Source: Todiramphus chloris collaris (Eukaryota; Chordata; Aves; Coraciiformes; Alcedinidae). Taken from it: 64,000 nucleotides of DNA. Position numbers and translations under genes: made by a program. The stretch is taken from contig JANVCC010000112.1 of NCBI GenBank assembly GCA_025345505.1, forward strand, positions 863,057 to 927,056, in the 5' to 3' direction. The notes under the pieces were generated by a model, which saw nothing but the letters and a program-made list of their open reading frames with translations, did not search any database and was not told the DNA's origin. This document shows positions 1 to 12,714 of the stretch, piece by piece. Position 1 is the stretch's first letter. The number at the start of each line of letters is the position of its first letter.

Positions 1-1165
1 ATGTGGGCTGTAGGACCATATGGGTGCATCACAGAGCCTGCCGGGAGAAAGGGAGAGAGAATGGGAATGTCTTAAACCGACCCGGCTGACGAAGGCAACC
101 GCTGCCTAACCCAGAACGTGGGTCATCTGCCCAGGGTTAACTGGGCAGGCTAAAACAGACCCAGGAAACCCAACTTCCATTTCATTCCAAATCCCTCAGA
201 AAGCACCAGGCACAAAACCATGGTTTTAGTCCAAAAGAGTCTGAAAAAAATCAACAGTGTTTTGGATCACTGGGCTGAATGCACAGAAATCCTGTACTCG
301 GAGGCATTACTCCAAAGTTACTGTTACCTAGCAGAAAGAGAGCTGGACAGAGACCTGGCTCAGCTCTCCAGTTTGTTCCGGCTGTCATCAATCACTTCCC
401 CAGGTCCTTCACACCCAACACAATGTCAGCAGCACCATTAGGATGTAAATGTGCCTATGCAAATTCCCAAGACCCTTATTATCCAATTCATTAGAGCCGT
501 CCGGCGGCCGCAGAAACGATCCTCTTTGATCTTCAGATACTCTCAGCTGCGGACGTTTTCCCTGCTTGGAAATATTGCAGGAACCCAACCTTGTCCCCGG
601 AATGGGCTTTGGTTTTGTGTCACCTGCGTGGTGCAATATTTCACGCTGTTTTCCCCAAATGAATGGCTTTTATCTTTATGAAGAAAAAAAGAAAATCAAT
701 GTGCGAGCCCGTAGCAGGCAAACCGCTGGCAGCAAAGCAGAATGTACGCGTTTTGGAGAGAGAAGAATGTCAATAAGAAAATTGATTTCGTTTGTTTGTT
801 TTTGTGTTGCGATTTTCCTTTTTTTTTTCAGATTTGCAACAACCACAACAAATTACAAAATTATGGATAGCCCATCAGTTATTTTCTTCTTGTGATGTCA
901 TCTCCTGGCGCTGTGGCTCGCTCTCCGGCTGCGCAGAGGTGTGCGAAAGGAGCGGGGACACCTGGGCAGGACACAGCCCGGGACACCTGCACGCAGAGCA
1001 ACCCGGAGAGCTCTTACACCAGCTCTTACACCAGCTCTTACTCCCTGACACTAATTCCCCTGATCAATACGGACGATAAAAATAAGAAACAGAGAGAGTT
1101 AATATCCTCCGTTTCCTTTTATTTTTCTTCCGATTGCAGCGAGCCTGGATACTGAGAGCATAAAT
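1..1165. other. Unique non-coding sequence, no gene seen
   Basis: This stretch is AT-rich with scattered short open frames, none longer than about 110 codons and none resembling a known protein. I see no splice-flanked exon, RNA gene or mobile element apart from a small 12-bp tandem repeat near 1009. It ends where CR1 similarity begins. Confidence 0.6.
1009..1044. repeat. 12-bp tandem repeat, three copies
   Basis: The unit AGCTCTTACACC occurs three times head to tail; the third copy has one change (AGCTCTTACTCC). It is a short minisatellite with no evident function. Confidence 0.85.
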
Positions 1166-1626
1166 ACCTTCTCTTCTCCAGGCTGAACAACCCCAGCTCT
1201 CTCAGTCTGTCCCCATAGCAGAGGTGCTCCAGCCCTCTGAGCATCCTCCTGGCCCTGCTCTGGACACGTTCCAGCACGTCCATCTCTTTCCTGTACCAGG
1301 GGCTCCAGAGCTGGACGCAGTGCTGCAGGGGAGGTCTCACCAGAGTGGAGCAGAGGGCAGAATCCCCTCCCTGGCCCTGCTGGCCACGCTGCTCTTGCTG
1401 CAGCCCAGGACACGATTGGCTTTCTGGGCTGCGAGAGCAGCTGATGGCTCAGGGTGAGCTTCTCATCCACCAGCACTCCCAAGTCCTTCTCTTCAGGGCT
1501 GCTCTCCAGCCAGCCACTGCCCAGCCTACACTGGTGCTTGGGATTGCTCCGACCCAGATGGAGGACCATTTGGCCTTGCTGAACTTCATGAGGTTGGCAT
1601 GGGCCCAAACTTCCCGTCTGGTCCAC
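1166..1626 (-). mobile_element. CR1 LINE fragment (ORF2 C-terminal part, 3' end missing)
   Basis: Read on the minus strand this encodes the distal part of CR1 ORF2, after the reverse-transcriptase catalytic core. It includes the SSPEEKDLGVLVDEKL stretch, then a degraded form of the segment usually read as [16 protein letters not shown], and [12 protein letters not shown]. It is frameshifted between two reading frames and cannot make a protein. The element lacks both ends. A missing 5' end is normal for CR1. The missing 3' UTR is not: similarity stops just after the GAGAAGAGAAGG segment at 1166, with no octamer tail. Either a later deletion removed the 3' part or the insertion was abnormal. 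The subfamily is not assigned. Confidence 0.88.
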
Positions 1627-3028
1627 ATTTAAATCTTGCTGGAAGAGTCAGGATTTGGTCAGGGTATGCTCCTGGCTCCTTGGATTCTTTGTTGAGACCG
1701 TTGTCTCTCTTTTCCCCTGGATGCCGCTGCCAGGTGAAATTCTGCATCCTGTCCTTACGCCGCACCGAGCCCGGGTACAGCAGGAGGGAAATTTCTGCAG
1801 CCGTAGTTTTTTGAGCTGCAAGATGACATTTGAAGTTGCAATGAGGTTTTATTGAAAGAGTCCATAAAATGGAGCTCAGCATGCTGAATGTACCAAAATA
1901 TTAGTTTAACTGCCTGTTTACAGTCCCACCATAAAAGAAAAAAATATAGTCTATAAAAAGACTCCTGAAGCAACATTTAGAGGAACGGAGGAAGGGAAGT
2001 ATTGTTTAAACAGATGCCGTAAATTTAATATGGTATCGTTATTGCCACCCGGGATTTTATTGATTATCTCTTTTTGAGTTACTTATCTAGAAATTTATTG
2101 TCCGTTTCCACTCTTGTTTAACCGTGATTTCCGGAAAGAAATTATTAATGAGCTATTATCTGAGAAGTGAAGGGGAAAGTGATTTAAATAAAACGGAGCA
2201 TCAAAGGCGAAGACAAATCATGATAATGTCATCATCTTTCTCTTTTTTAATATTCTAATGAAGAAAAATTTTGAGAGGAACAGGCTTTTGGGAGAAACCT
2301 GGGCCAGTTTTTTTTTCCCAGTCGCAGCGCAGTGGTTTTGGTTTTCTGCTGGGTGAGGTATGTCCTCCAGCTTCCCTCCGCCTGCTCTCTCTCCTCTTCC
2401 AAGCCCTCCCAGGCCCTTTGATGAATATTTGCCGTGGAGAAAGAACGCGGTGTTTCCAGGCAGAGCGCTGCTGGGATTCCTCTCTGCTCTTCAGATGACA
2501 GGAGGGTGTTAATTTGCCTCGCGTTGCTCATCGGGTGCTTTGCTGGATGCTCGTTCCACTCAATCCATTGCTAGAAAGCAACACGGGCAAAAACTGCAGG
2601 AAAAAAACCAAGCCCAGTCAGTGCTCGTGTTCCTGGCATTCAGTGAGAGCGCTCGGCATCTTGGCAGAGATCCTGAAAGGAGAAAGAAAGAATCCAGGAC
2701 TGCTCTGTCATCAGGATAGAGGAAGGTAACAAAAGGCACGCGGGCAGAGCTCGGCTGCCCACAGCCTCTGTTCTGCAGCAGCGTTCTTGAGGAAGGTGCT
2801 GAGGCTGTTGGCCTTGGCTTGGCTCAGCTGGCTGGGTTTTGGGCTGTGGGGACAGGAAAGGGACCAGAGCACTGCTTGGGCTGAGCTGCCCCACAGGAGT
2901 GCTGCTGGGGGCAACCCACCAGAAATTGGTTCTGTTGGACCCATTTATGTCATCTGAACGTGTTCCCTTCACACTTCCTTTAGCCTTTCATCTGCTGGGG
3001 CCATCTGTGCTAGACATTTTAGTCATTT
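1627..3028. other. Unique non-coding sequence, no gene seen
   Basis: No recognisable coding region or repeat. Short frames on both strands overlap one another and carry no family signature. A GTAACA donor-like site follows GGAAG near 2725, but no convincing acceptor pairs with it. Confidence 0.55.
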
Positions 3029-3225
3029 TTCTTCCCTGTGAGAATGCCAGATCCTGGCCCAGGCTGCCCAGAGAGGCTGTGGAGTCTCCTTCTCTGGAGC
3101 CTTTCCAGCCCCCCTGGCTCTGTTCCTGTGTGGGCTGCCCTGGGTGACCCTGCTCTGGCAGGGGGGTTGGACTCCATCATCTCCAGAGGTCCCTTCCAGA
3201 CCCTACCATCCTGTGATTCTGTGAT
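3029..3225 (+). mobile_element. CR1 LINE, 3' end only
   Basis: About 200 bp of the CR1 3' end. It carries the GGCTGCCCAGAGAGGCTGTG block, which in one frame reads LPREAVESPSLEPFQ, the usual CR1 ORF2 C-terminal motif. The 3' UTR block with GGCAGGGGGGTTGGACTCC follows, then the terminal octamer-type repeats (ATCCTGTG ATTCTGTG AT). It is strongly 5'-truncated, as is typical of CR1. The A-rich run just downstream (3234-3245) looks like flanking sequence and not a tail. It belongs to the same subfamily group as the copies at 15.1, 22.3, 32.8 and 34.5 kb. Confidence 0.93.
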
Positions 3226-4671
3226 ATGTACATTAAAAAAAAAAACCAAACCTTCATAACTACCCATTGCTCTAATCCTTTCTAAAAATTATTTTTAAAT
3301 AGGAATTAAGAGAAACCAAGTAATTCTGTAGGCACTGGGTTTGGATGCTGTAATTTGGCATTGAGTCAGGAAAAAAGAAATTCCAAGTGTATTCTTCCAA
3401 CTTCAGAGAGACATAAAAACATAAAGCATATGGCAGTCCGTCGTATTCCGTGCTCACTTAGGTAATGATCATCTCCTGTGCTGGGTCAGCATTTCTGAAT
3501 ATCCTAAGTGCTTGTTTCACCTCATAACTGTGCTATGAGGTATCTGCTAGGATGACAGCATTATCTGGCATAAATTCTTCTTTATGTGCTTTAATGTAAT
3601 AAATGAAGTCTGTTTACCTTACGAAGTGTAACTGTTCAGTTCCTCAGAGCTTGCAGCGGGTTTCTCAGTACCGTCCCAAGTGACACATTTCTCACGTATA
3701 CCCTAAAAGAGAAAACAAATTCTGTAGTCAGCTATCCAAAGGGAGCTTGGCCCAAAGCAATGTATGGAGAAAGAAGAGAAGCTTAGTGAAGGCTGCAGCT
3801 TGTTGGTTAAATAGGAAGTACGTGGCAGAGCAGAAATGGAGCTGAAATTTCCTTTTTCGTATATCTTGGCATCCTGGTACTCCCAAATTGTAAACATAAA
3901 TAATTTCCATGACTCTCTTGAGTAACTGCTCACGCGTTGCTAATTTTGGACCGAAAAATAATGATTAAAGACCTTGGGTGAATCACTTTGAGTAAACTCA
4001 AAAAAAGTCTTCAGCTTCACATGCAGAAAAAGTGCTGAACGCATCCCTTTCTGTGATGATTTTCTATTCGCTCAGCATTGGTATCAAAATCTCTGTAGGA
4101 AGAGAAGATGTCCCTGTTTCAGAAGTCTTAACAACATCCCACACACCACCTAGCCCCCAGTAACTTAGGCCAGCACCTTTCAAGGGTCTCGCTGTCCCTC
4201 TAAAAGCAAGCTGTGACACCCTGCGAGAACTGGAGCTAGATAAATACCAAGCTCCTCAAACAACAACAGCGTTGTGTTGGTAGCCAGTCTGGTCCCATCC
4301 CCGTGATGCTGTTGCAGAGCAGCCCCCAAGGGGCAGGGATTCCTACCCCAGGTCTAACCCATGGAAACGGGGCTGTACAACATTGCAAACCTGCCACGTC
4401 CGAGCTGGGGTTTGCTGCTCGATGTTTGTATGGAATAAAAGCTGGGGCCTGACTTGTGATAGCTTAAGGGAAAGGAGAGAGTCACTTTTTAGCACAGAGC
4501 GCTCCGTGTTTAATTCCCTAACCCACATTTTGAGTGATAGCTGCATTAGCCTTCGCTGACATGTTTGAAAAGTACAGATAAAATCCTGGGCTGAATGGTA
4601 AAGAGCCAAACCTGAGACAAGTTTTTTTCCTTTGTTCGTGTTGTAACGGAGTGACCTCTCTTTTCTCACAG
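3226..4671. other. Unique non-coding sequence
   Basis: AT-rich unique DNA with no repeat family or coding signature that I recognise. It leads into the polypyrimidine tract of the candidate exon at 4672. Confidence 0.55.
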
Positions 4672-4767
4672 AAATAACTGCAGTCTCATGTGAAGGATGG
4701 ACTCACGGGCAAGAAAAACACAGTCTCTCCAGCTTGAGAAGGCTTCTCCAGATCCTCATTCTCAAGT
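4672..4767 (+). other. Candidate exon (splice-site pair, open frame)
   Basis: A pyrimidine-rich acceptor (GACCTCTCTTTTCTCACAG, ending at 4671) is followed 96 nt later by a full-consensus donor GTGAGT (4768-4773). Of the three frames only phase 2 is open: it begins ITAVSCEGWTHGQEK and ends LLQILILK. Two frames have early stops. The peptide matches no family I know. With a single exon this could be a protein-coding exon, a lncRNA or UTR exon, or a chance pair of splice signals. A window of this size would be expected to contain some such pairs by chance, so confidence is low. Confidence 0.25.
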
Positions 4768-7700
4768 GTGAGTTTGCTCCACTTTATTTCCCTATGCTTG
4801 GCATTAAACACTCCCTTGGATATTCATTCTGCTGCTATGAAAAATGAATTTAATTGATGAATGAAGTCCTGGTTTGCTGCCACTGCCTTTCTGTCTTCCA
4901 GTTCAAAGCTTTTCGGTGTGTAACAGATGTATAGTCAAAGGACTAAATTCATCCTCATTCCCTTGGAGCCTGATAGCTGTCACTTACCTGGGCAACCTGC
5001 AGGAATGTAGTTAAAACTTAATGTTTATACTGTGGAATTATCTTTCTGTCTGGCATCTTGAGTAATGCTGTTGTACGCCAAGGATTCACACAACAGCTGC
5101 AAGCATGGAAAGCTTCGGAAGGGATTAAAGTCTTCAGTGTTGCTGTTTCTTTAAACATCCTTTAAAAAAGATAATTAAATAATTGTTTTTCTTGTTGGAG
5201 AAAATTGTCCTCGGAAACTGGCAGGGGAGGCAGTAATTCTCTTCTGTGGGTTTACAACAGCGTTGTCTGTGTTGCATTAACTCCATGAAATTAAGAGGTT
5301 TGCTTGGTGCAGAGTTGGGGCAGGAGCCTGGCAGCGTCTTGTCCTGGAGGTAAATCATGGAAATGTACCTGCAGTTGAGAGAAAGACTTAAAATATTCAT
5401 TGTATTTGTTTCTCCCCTTGGAAATACCTTTCTAAAACGAGGCACAATTTCTGTGGCTGCTTTTGGGATTCTGCCTGAAAGCAGCTTGGCCGTATTTATG
5501 TTTGGACCTTGGGGGGAGGGGGGGGGGGTGAGACACTTTGTTCAGTTGAAATAAATCACTTCACGCCAGCATCTGATCTCAGACCCACAGATTGACTGTC
5601 CCCACAATGGGCTCTTGACACAGAGCTATTGTGGGTCTCAACCTTCGTATTTCATTCGCTGACCTTGCGCTGTGCGCTCGGCCTCTCTCCCTTTATTCCT
5701 CCGTTCGCTTCTCCAGCTCCTGGACTGGCAGCTTGAGGTGTCTGCGATTTGTGTTCCTCTGCCTTGGGCTCTTCGGGTGGCTTTCAGAGAGGCCAGTAAC
5801 TCTGCCTGTATTAGGACAAAAAGAAAAATGAGCTCCTGTGTGGCATTAAAGCATGTCACGAGTTGTTTCCGTGGTGTTAGCCCCAGCTGGTATAGACACA
5901 AAGCTTTGTAGCACTGGGACGTGGTTTTATTACTGGTTTTTATACCTGTGCTTGCAGTAGGGGAGGTGTGGCTACTGAATATGGAAGGAATATAATATGG
6001 GGTCCAATATGGAAGGAAGCCACAGTTTAATTATTCTAAATGTTGAAACTCTCTAACTTTTCTACCTCTGAAGTTTATCGGGTCCCTCGTAATTTCAGTG
6101 AGAAACAGCGAACAACTCTTTGCTGTTTGCCACCCCAACTCCTCCTGACACAATCTTCTGGGATACCCTGTCTAGCTCATGCCCATCCCAACCCTGAGGG
6201 CTCTGGTCTGAATTATCAAGCCTGATACTCCAGCTTTTTCAGTCTTCCTAGGCTGGGTGAAATGTATTTGAGTAAGTGGAGAGGTTTTATAGGGCTGTGA
6301 ACTGGAGAACTACTCTAATTACAAAGGAGAGTCAAGCCAAGGCTCCACTTATGAGAGCACTATTTGTTCAGTAGCATCTAATGGAAAAATAACTAGTGTA
6401 ATGGGCTTTCCTTCCTATTATCCACTCGAGCAGTAGCCATACTGGGTGACCTTTGCCATTTGGAGTCGTTTACTTGGCTCGTGTTAGAAAAGAGTTTGAA
6501 ACATGAAGTGGATAAAAAGTCACTGGGAGTTAGAGGGCAAATCTCCAGAGAATTTTATTTTGGAGACTAGTGCTTCCCTTTGCCCCTCAGAATAGAATGG
6601 AAATACAAGCAGAACTGAACTCAAATCAGCGATTATCAAGTAGAGTGTTATTAATGGAAGCAAATGCAACTTTTTTGCAAGCCCTACAAACAGCAGAAAC
6701 ACAGCGGAAGCTTTTGATCCGATCGCGTGACTGATGTTTAAATAACACCATTGTTTGCTTCATGGCAAACCCTTTCAGGCAGATTCCCCTCCTTTTAGCA
6801 ATTCTGCCAGTTATTACTTGGAAGCAGTGGTGTTGAAACGGCTTTTTGGTGGGTTTTTTTTTTTGGTGGGGTTTTTTTTGTTTCAGGACTGAATTATAAT
6901 CACGTAACTGAATCTTACTGATGTTTGTGTACTTGTTATTTTTTCTTTTACTAAAATCTACTGTTTAAAAACTGGTGGCTCTGCCATGTCTCCTGGGTAG
7001 TGATTACACCCTTCTGCATGACAGCCAGCAGAAAACCCGCGGCCGCACAGGACTCCGGAGTTGATTGTGGGGAGGGTGTTTTAAATGCTCCCAATAATTG
7101 GTTCAGGTAAAAGCGTTCTGCCAAACGACCCAGTTAAGCTGTAGGACAGAAGGGACAGAACAAATGGTGAGGCACCAGTTGGTTTTATGTGCTGTTTTAT
7201 GGGAAACTGGAGACACCCGGTGATTTGGGGATGCTTCCCCCAACAGAATCGCTTTGGGACGGGAGGTTTTGTTTTCTGTTTAATGAAATAAGTTATGGGG
7301 AAAACATGGCCAAAAAGAAGACAAATCTGCTCTTGATGCTCCATCATTAGAGCTGGTCAGGAGTTGTTCTGTGGGAACACTGGTATCTCCAAACGAAATG
7401 AAGGGCTTGGGAAAAGTTAACTGACAACCAAAGGTTCATCCAAAATGAAAACTCGGCTGGGTTTTTGGTTAGAATAAAATTAATCTCGGCTAATATGAGC
7501 TGGGTAGGCAAGTTTAAAGGCCTGTTCTTTGAGTGTTCTTACAGCTCCTTTTATGCTAAGGTATAAAAGCGATTTATCTGACCTGTATTAGAGTGGGATG
7601 AATCAGCCTGTGAAGAGCCTATTGCTTTCTTTTCTTTCCTTTCCTTTTTTTTTTTCTTATAAAATCAATTCTATAGCCCAAGGAAAAGTAACCTGGAGGA

Positions 7701-9361
7701 AATTCTTCCTCCTCCTTTTATATAGCTAAAGTTAGAGGAAAATTAAGGGTTTTGTCTTTTTATCCTGATTTAGCAGAGAAAAGATTTCATTTGTTGAATG
7801 CTTTGTAGGATGATAAAACAGCTTGAGGTCTGTTTCTACCCAGTGCTCAGTACATTTAATTCCCCGAGCGCTGTGGATTTATATTGACAGTATCACTTGG
7901 GTCTGAGCTTTAAGCAATGGTTAGGATTGTCATGATCATCACTTCTCTGGGGGGGAACTGAGGCAAAGAACAGGAGCAACTGGTCCTTGACTGCACAGTG
8001 AATCTATGTTCAAAGCTAAGATTAAATCTTCCCCCGTTAGAGGAATATTAAACATCCCTGGTCAATCCTTGATCTCACTGAGGACAACAGCCCTCTGCGT
8101 GTGGGCCTGCTTAGGTGAGGAAGAAGAAATTCCTACACGCCAAGGACTCGGGATTACACCTTCCTTGCTGGGGAATGAAGCAGAACTTGGAAAGGGCTTG
8201 TGGTTTCCTGGAGGGTCCTTGGTGAGTTCTGGGAATCCCAATAGGGTAGAGTATTGGCAGCTTCCCAAGCAAACTTGCTGTTTGCTCCCATTCGTGCTCC
8301 CTCTTAATCAGGATTTAATTCAACATCACAGGCTGTCCCTGTAGTTGGGTGTGCAGAACTTCCCCCCTACTACTGAGACACCCAATTCTGCGTAGAATTG
8401 CTGACAGGAAAGCTGCTCAGCAAACCCAGCTGCCTGTTCCATACCCGTCTCAGCAGCACAGGCTCTGGCCCTGTCTCAGGAATCTAGTGTAAAGATGTTT
8501 TTCTGAGCTCGTGCAAAGCATGGTACTGCTCTTTAGGGTCCGACTGACGAGGTGAGCTAACGTGGTCTCAATGGAACAAAAACTCCTCCTCCACGGTGGT
8601 TCCTTATTCCCACAGAATTCTTATTTACTTCTTTATTAGTGTGTTTCAAAGGTGTATTAATAAGGAAACAACAGCATCTTCGGGGAAGCTGTCTGTTCTT
8701 GTCTGAATCCTCCTGCTCCTGTAGGTTTTCTGGTGCTGGTTCCAGTTCAAGGGCATGGCTGCTCCGGGCCCCAGCCCCTGGTCCAGGTCTCTCCTTACGG
8801 ACTCTGGATAAAACTGAAGGCAGAGAGGAGGAGGTGGAGAGGAGGGAGCTCGTATGGGACTGAAGGCAATGGTCGAGTCTTTTTAGGACTGGTAGCTTCC
8901 TGCAGAGCCTGTTAAGTTTACTGTGGCTCACGTGAAGAGCATTGGAGTTCCTAGCACGGATCCTGTGGAGAGGAATCCGTGGAAAACTGCAGCTGAAGCA
9001 GAGAGAACATGAATGCAATGGCATCTAAAGGTTTGTCCTGAGATGGGCAAATTAGGACAAGTGTAGTGGGCAGCCTGCTCCTGTAGTGCCTCTCCACAGT
9101 TCCCACAGCAGCGATGCACGCTTTTCACCAGCTGGCACGCTGCCGTCAGTCGTGTTTGCACCAGGGCTGGCTTTGGCTACTGATGCCTCCAAGTGTTTAA
9201 TTTCCAGCATTACGTTCTGGTTCAGACTCTCCAACTGGGATGTATTTTTGCTTCCTTTACGTAGCTAGTGTTTATATGAGGGATAATTTGGAGCACGAAT
9301 CATTCCAATCCAGAGGTGCCCGTTGTTCGACTCTCCTGTGCGATGCTTTTAACAAAGTAGG
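4768..9361. other. Unique non-coding sequence with simple tracts
   Basis: About 4.6 kb without a recognisable gene or transposon. It contains a G-tract (5511-5528), a G/T-rich tract around 6843-6890 and a CT-rich tract around 7627-7660. Open frames are short and overlap on both strands. Confidence 0.55.
5511..5528 (+). repeat. Poly-G tract (G6 A G11)
   Basis: Six G, one A, then eleven G. Such runs can form G-quadruplex-like structures and are difficult to sequence, so the exact length should be treated with caution. Confidence 0.8.
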
Positions 9362-9427
9362 AAGTTGGGGTCGGACTCGATCATCTCCAGAGGTCCCTTC
9401 CAACCCCTACAGCTATTGCAGTTCTTG
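9362..9427 (+). mobile_element. CR1 LINE, terminal 3' scrap
   Basis: A 66-bp remnant of the CR1 3' UTR: GTTGGGGTCGGACTCGATCA, then the CTCCAGAGGTCCCTTCCAAC block, then a decayed end where the octamer repeats should be. No coding part remains. Extreme 5' truncation is common for CR1. Confidence 0.8.
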
Positions 9428-9620
9428 AACAACTGCCCTTTAAAGACAATTTTACAGGTAATATTCAGAGGATGGTGGCCTGCAAAGTTCCTGTCAAGGC
9501 AAATGGCAGTAAGAGCATTTCAGGGAAGGCAGCAGATGCCAGCCAAGGTCCTTGGCACTTGGTATATTATTTGACTTTTTTAGGGTCCTGTTTTCAGGAA
9601 GGCTTTCCAGTGTGCCCACA

Positions 9621-9936
9621 AGCCTTCTCTTCTTCAGCCCCAGGGCTCTCAGCCTGTCCCCAGCACAGAGATGCTCCAGCCCCTCAGCATCTTCCCAGCC
9701 TCTGCTGGGCTCTCTCCAGTAGCTCCTTGTCTCTCCTGGACTGGGGAGCCCAGCATTGGACTTAATACTCCACAGGTGGCATCACCAGGGCAGAGGCAGG
9801 AGAACCTCCCTTGACCTGCTGCCTGCACTTGTTCTTTATGTCCCCCAGGAGACCACTGGCCTTGGCTACGAGAGCACACTGCTGGCTAATGGTTAACCTG
9901 TTGGCCCCCCAGGTCCTTCTCCACGGAGCTGTTTCC
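9621..9936 (-). mobile_element. CR1 LINE fragment (3' end missing)
   Basis: Minus-strand CR1 similarity running from the GAGAAGAGAAGGCT segment (low-coordinate end) back into the ORF2 C-terminal region. The low-coordinate boundary is at almost the same element position as in the fragment at 1166, and again the 3' UTR and octamers are absent. The frame is broken. The high-coordinate end fades at about 9936 in the segment that pairs with the ...SSPEEKDLG region of other copies. Confidence 0.85.
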
Positions 9937-10830
9937 CCCCGGGTATTATTTCATAGGTTAATAGCATGTCTTCCTCTGTGTATATATTTTAAAAGTCAGA
10001 TGATAAAACAGGTTCCATCATCTCAAAAGTGACAACAGATCTTGTTGGAGGCAAATTTATAGCTATTACATTTTTGTGCTTGTGTCAGCTAACCTTGGCA
10101 AACAGAATCCTACTTTATGTTCGGATGAAACTTATAAATCTTTTCTTTCCCACTTGCTCTTCCTCCTGGTTTTGAAAGCTTGTCGTAGAGCTTTTTGCTT
10201 CCTTTATTCATGGCAGCAAGAGAATCCTGTGGGTTAAAATTCCGTCAAGGACTTCAAGTAATAAAATCCTTTTCTTTTTTTTTTCCTTTTTATTGCTTGC
10301 TTTCTGTCTTGCCTTCATGTATTAAAGCCCCCCTGTAGATGCCTTTGTGATGGCTTTTGAGATCGCTCTTTAAGATATTTGTTTATAGTCGATAATTTTC
10401 AGAAAGTAATCTTCTAATGCCTTCCATTTCAATGAATCATTTGATCAGTGAGAGTCCTTGATCCAGTTTATTTTCTACCGTAATCCTCTTGCTCAGCATC
10501 TGAGTCGCACAGTTTTTCTCTCTGCCATCCTTGCCATCGCTACTTCAGCACCACCTGAGAAGCCTTCTGTGTCATGACACCTTTCCCTTTCCCCGTGTCT
10601 CCAAAATTCAGAGTAGATCTCTGAAGGCTTGGGAAATTTTATTGCGTGCGTGGAATAAAATCTGGAATAACGTAAGCGTCTCGCTCTAGAGCCAAGCGAA
10701 AGCTTCCTGCCAAAACTTTCTGTGAAATGGTTTCTTAGCAAAAATCTAAGAGGAAAAATCAGAACTGCTGGGTGCCTTTTGGTAAAATATTTTTATGTTT
10801 TCAATTCTTTCTTGAAAAAAAAAATAAAAA

Positions 10831-10895
10831 TGATGGATTGAAATAATAGTTGCTATTGAAAAAAATATGATGGATTGAAATAATAGTTGCTATTG
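10831..10895 (+). repeat. Tandem duplication of 28 bp, period 37 bp
   Basis: A 28-bp stretch beginning TGATGGATTGAAATAATAG occurs at 10831-10858 and again, identical, at 10868-10895, separated by an A-rich spacer. The perfect identity indicates a recent local duplication. Confidence 0.85.
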
Positions 10896-12714
10896 TTACT
10901 AGTTAATAGTTAAACATTATTCAAGAGTAGATGAAGTAGTTGGTGACTTTGATTTCTGAAACAGTTCAAGTTTCCCCGTTTAATGGACCTGTAATGTTGA
11001 TGATCTTAAAGCTCTTTCCAAACCCGGGTGATTCTGTGTTCTGGTCTTTGATAGGGCAGTTGCATGCCCCTGACTTTGGCCTGCAGTCCCTTAACTGCAG
11101 AGCAGCTCTCGCGTCTTTGGCACGCTGGGAGCCGTGACGAGAAGGAAGCGGAGGAGGTGAATTTTAAATGCATCTCTACTTTTTAGCTCGTGTTTTAAGG
11201 TATTTAGCTTGAACTGCCCTAGCACTGGACTTGTCTTAAGCATTAGGGTTTTCCTGCTGCTCATCTCTGCGAACGAACGACAAACCCGCTGCCTTCGCCC
11301 GGCTCCAGCCTCTGCCTCTGCAGCCAGAAATACCTGCGCTGTTGCCTCGCATTAATTCCCCAGTTCTTACACAAAACCTGACCTGCTTCCACTCCAGCTC
11401 CTGAGCTTGGGGAAGGGGAATGGCAGATTTATCCAAGCAGGCAGCTGTCTGCATGCGGAGTTACGGCGCATGGAAGAAATATGCAGATGTCAACTCCAGG
11501 CGTGCAGTTGTGGGTATTTACATAGAGTAATTACCAGTGCAGGGAGTTCTGAGCAGAGTCCTGTTCAGAGAGGGCATGCAATGCATATGGAGCAGCCCAA
11601 ATACCGAGTTTTAACTCTTTGTCTGGCAAAAAGGGTGTGTTTCTCCCAATGATCTGGTGTTATTTGCTGTCCTTTAGTTATGGGATTGCAGGAGCTTTTG
11701 CAGGACAGAGCTGTTTGGCAACTGTAGAGAGATTTGGGGTCCAGGAATTACATGTAAATAAACTCCTTCGGTGCTGCAAGAAGCAACTTCATGCAGCCGA
11801 TTCTAGCTATGGAATTATGTTCTTAACGGCCGAAAAGAGAAGAAAATAAAGATCTGTAGGTGCACCTATATAGGTAGTGCTCACTTATGGCAGAGGCTTT
11901 AGCTTTTGGGTTCACTTCTTTACATCTTGTGATGGATGCTGTGGCCCAAGGAGACAGAACTGTTGTTCATTATTGATCTATAGCTCAGCTTCTCCAGATG
12001 TGCAGCTCATTGGCCAAAGTGAGGGATCTCCTGCCTCATATTTTTCTGTAAAGTAAAGGAGACAGCACATAAAGAAACTTTCCCTGACTCGTTTCAAGGT
12101 CTTAGACTATTTTTAGACTAGCTTTTTAGATGTGGACCCCTAGGTGAAGACACGTTGGGTTTCCTTCCTCTGATAAGTTGCTTTCCCAAAGGCCTTAAAA
12201 GTACCAACGCGGTGGTAGCGTTGCAGTCGCTGATTTTCTTAGTTTAGATAAGAAATATTAATAGAAACAACAGTAGGGTTATCATGACTGGAACACCCTA
12301 TCTCTTTTCCTATTTTGATTTGTTTTGAAGTTCTTTTTTTTTGGTCTCAACTTTTGCTGACAACAGGCACTTGGAAGTTGTTTCCAAGTTGAGTTAAAAC
12401 AGCGCTTGATGTCTTTATACGGAATACAGAACCCAGCAAGGATAAAATCTTTGCCAGAGGTGCTTATTTATCTGAAATGCAGGACCAGCAAACCTTCCGG
12501 GATGACAAGAGGGCTGTTCTTGAAGGTGTAAGAAACTTTCTAAAGGTTGATGGTCTGTGTTATCCTCCCGTGACACAGCCTCAGACTGATGTGTCTCTCC
12601 TAAGGACAGCAGAACTCCGTCCAGTCTACGAGCGTGTGAAGATCTGGTGCCCCTGGTCTTCCGTGATTCACCTGCCTCTTCTGTGCTCTCTTGCTGCTGC
12701 ACTGAGCAGCCTGC

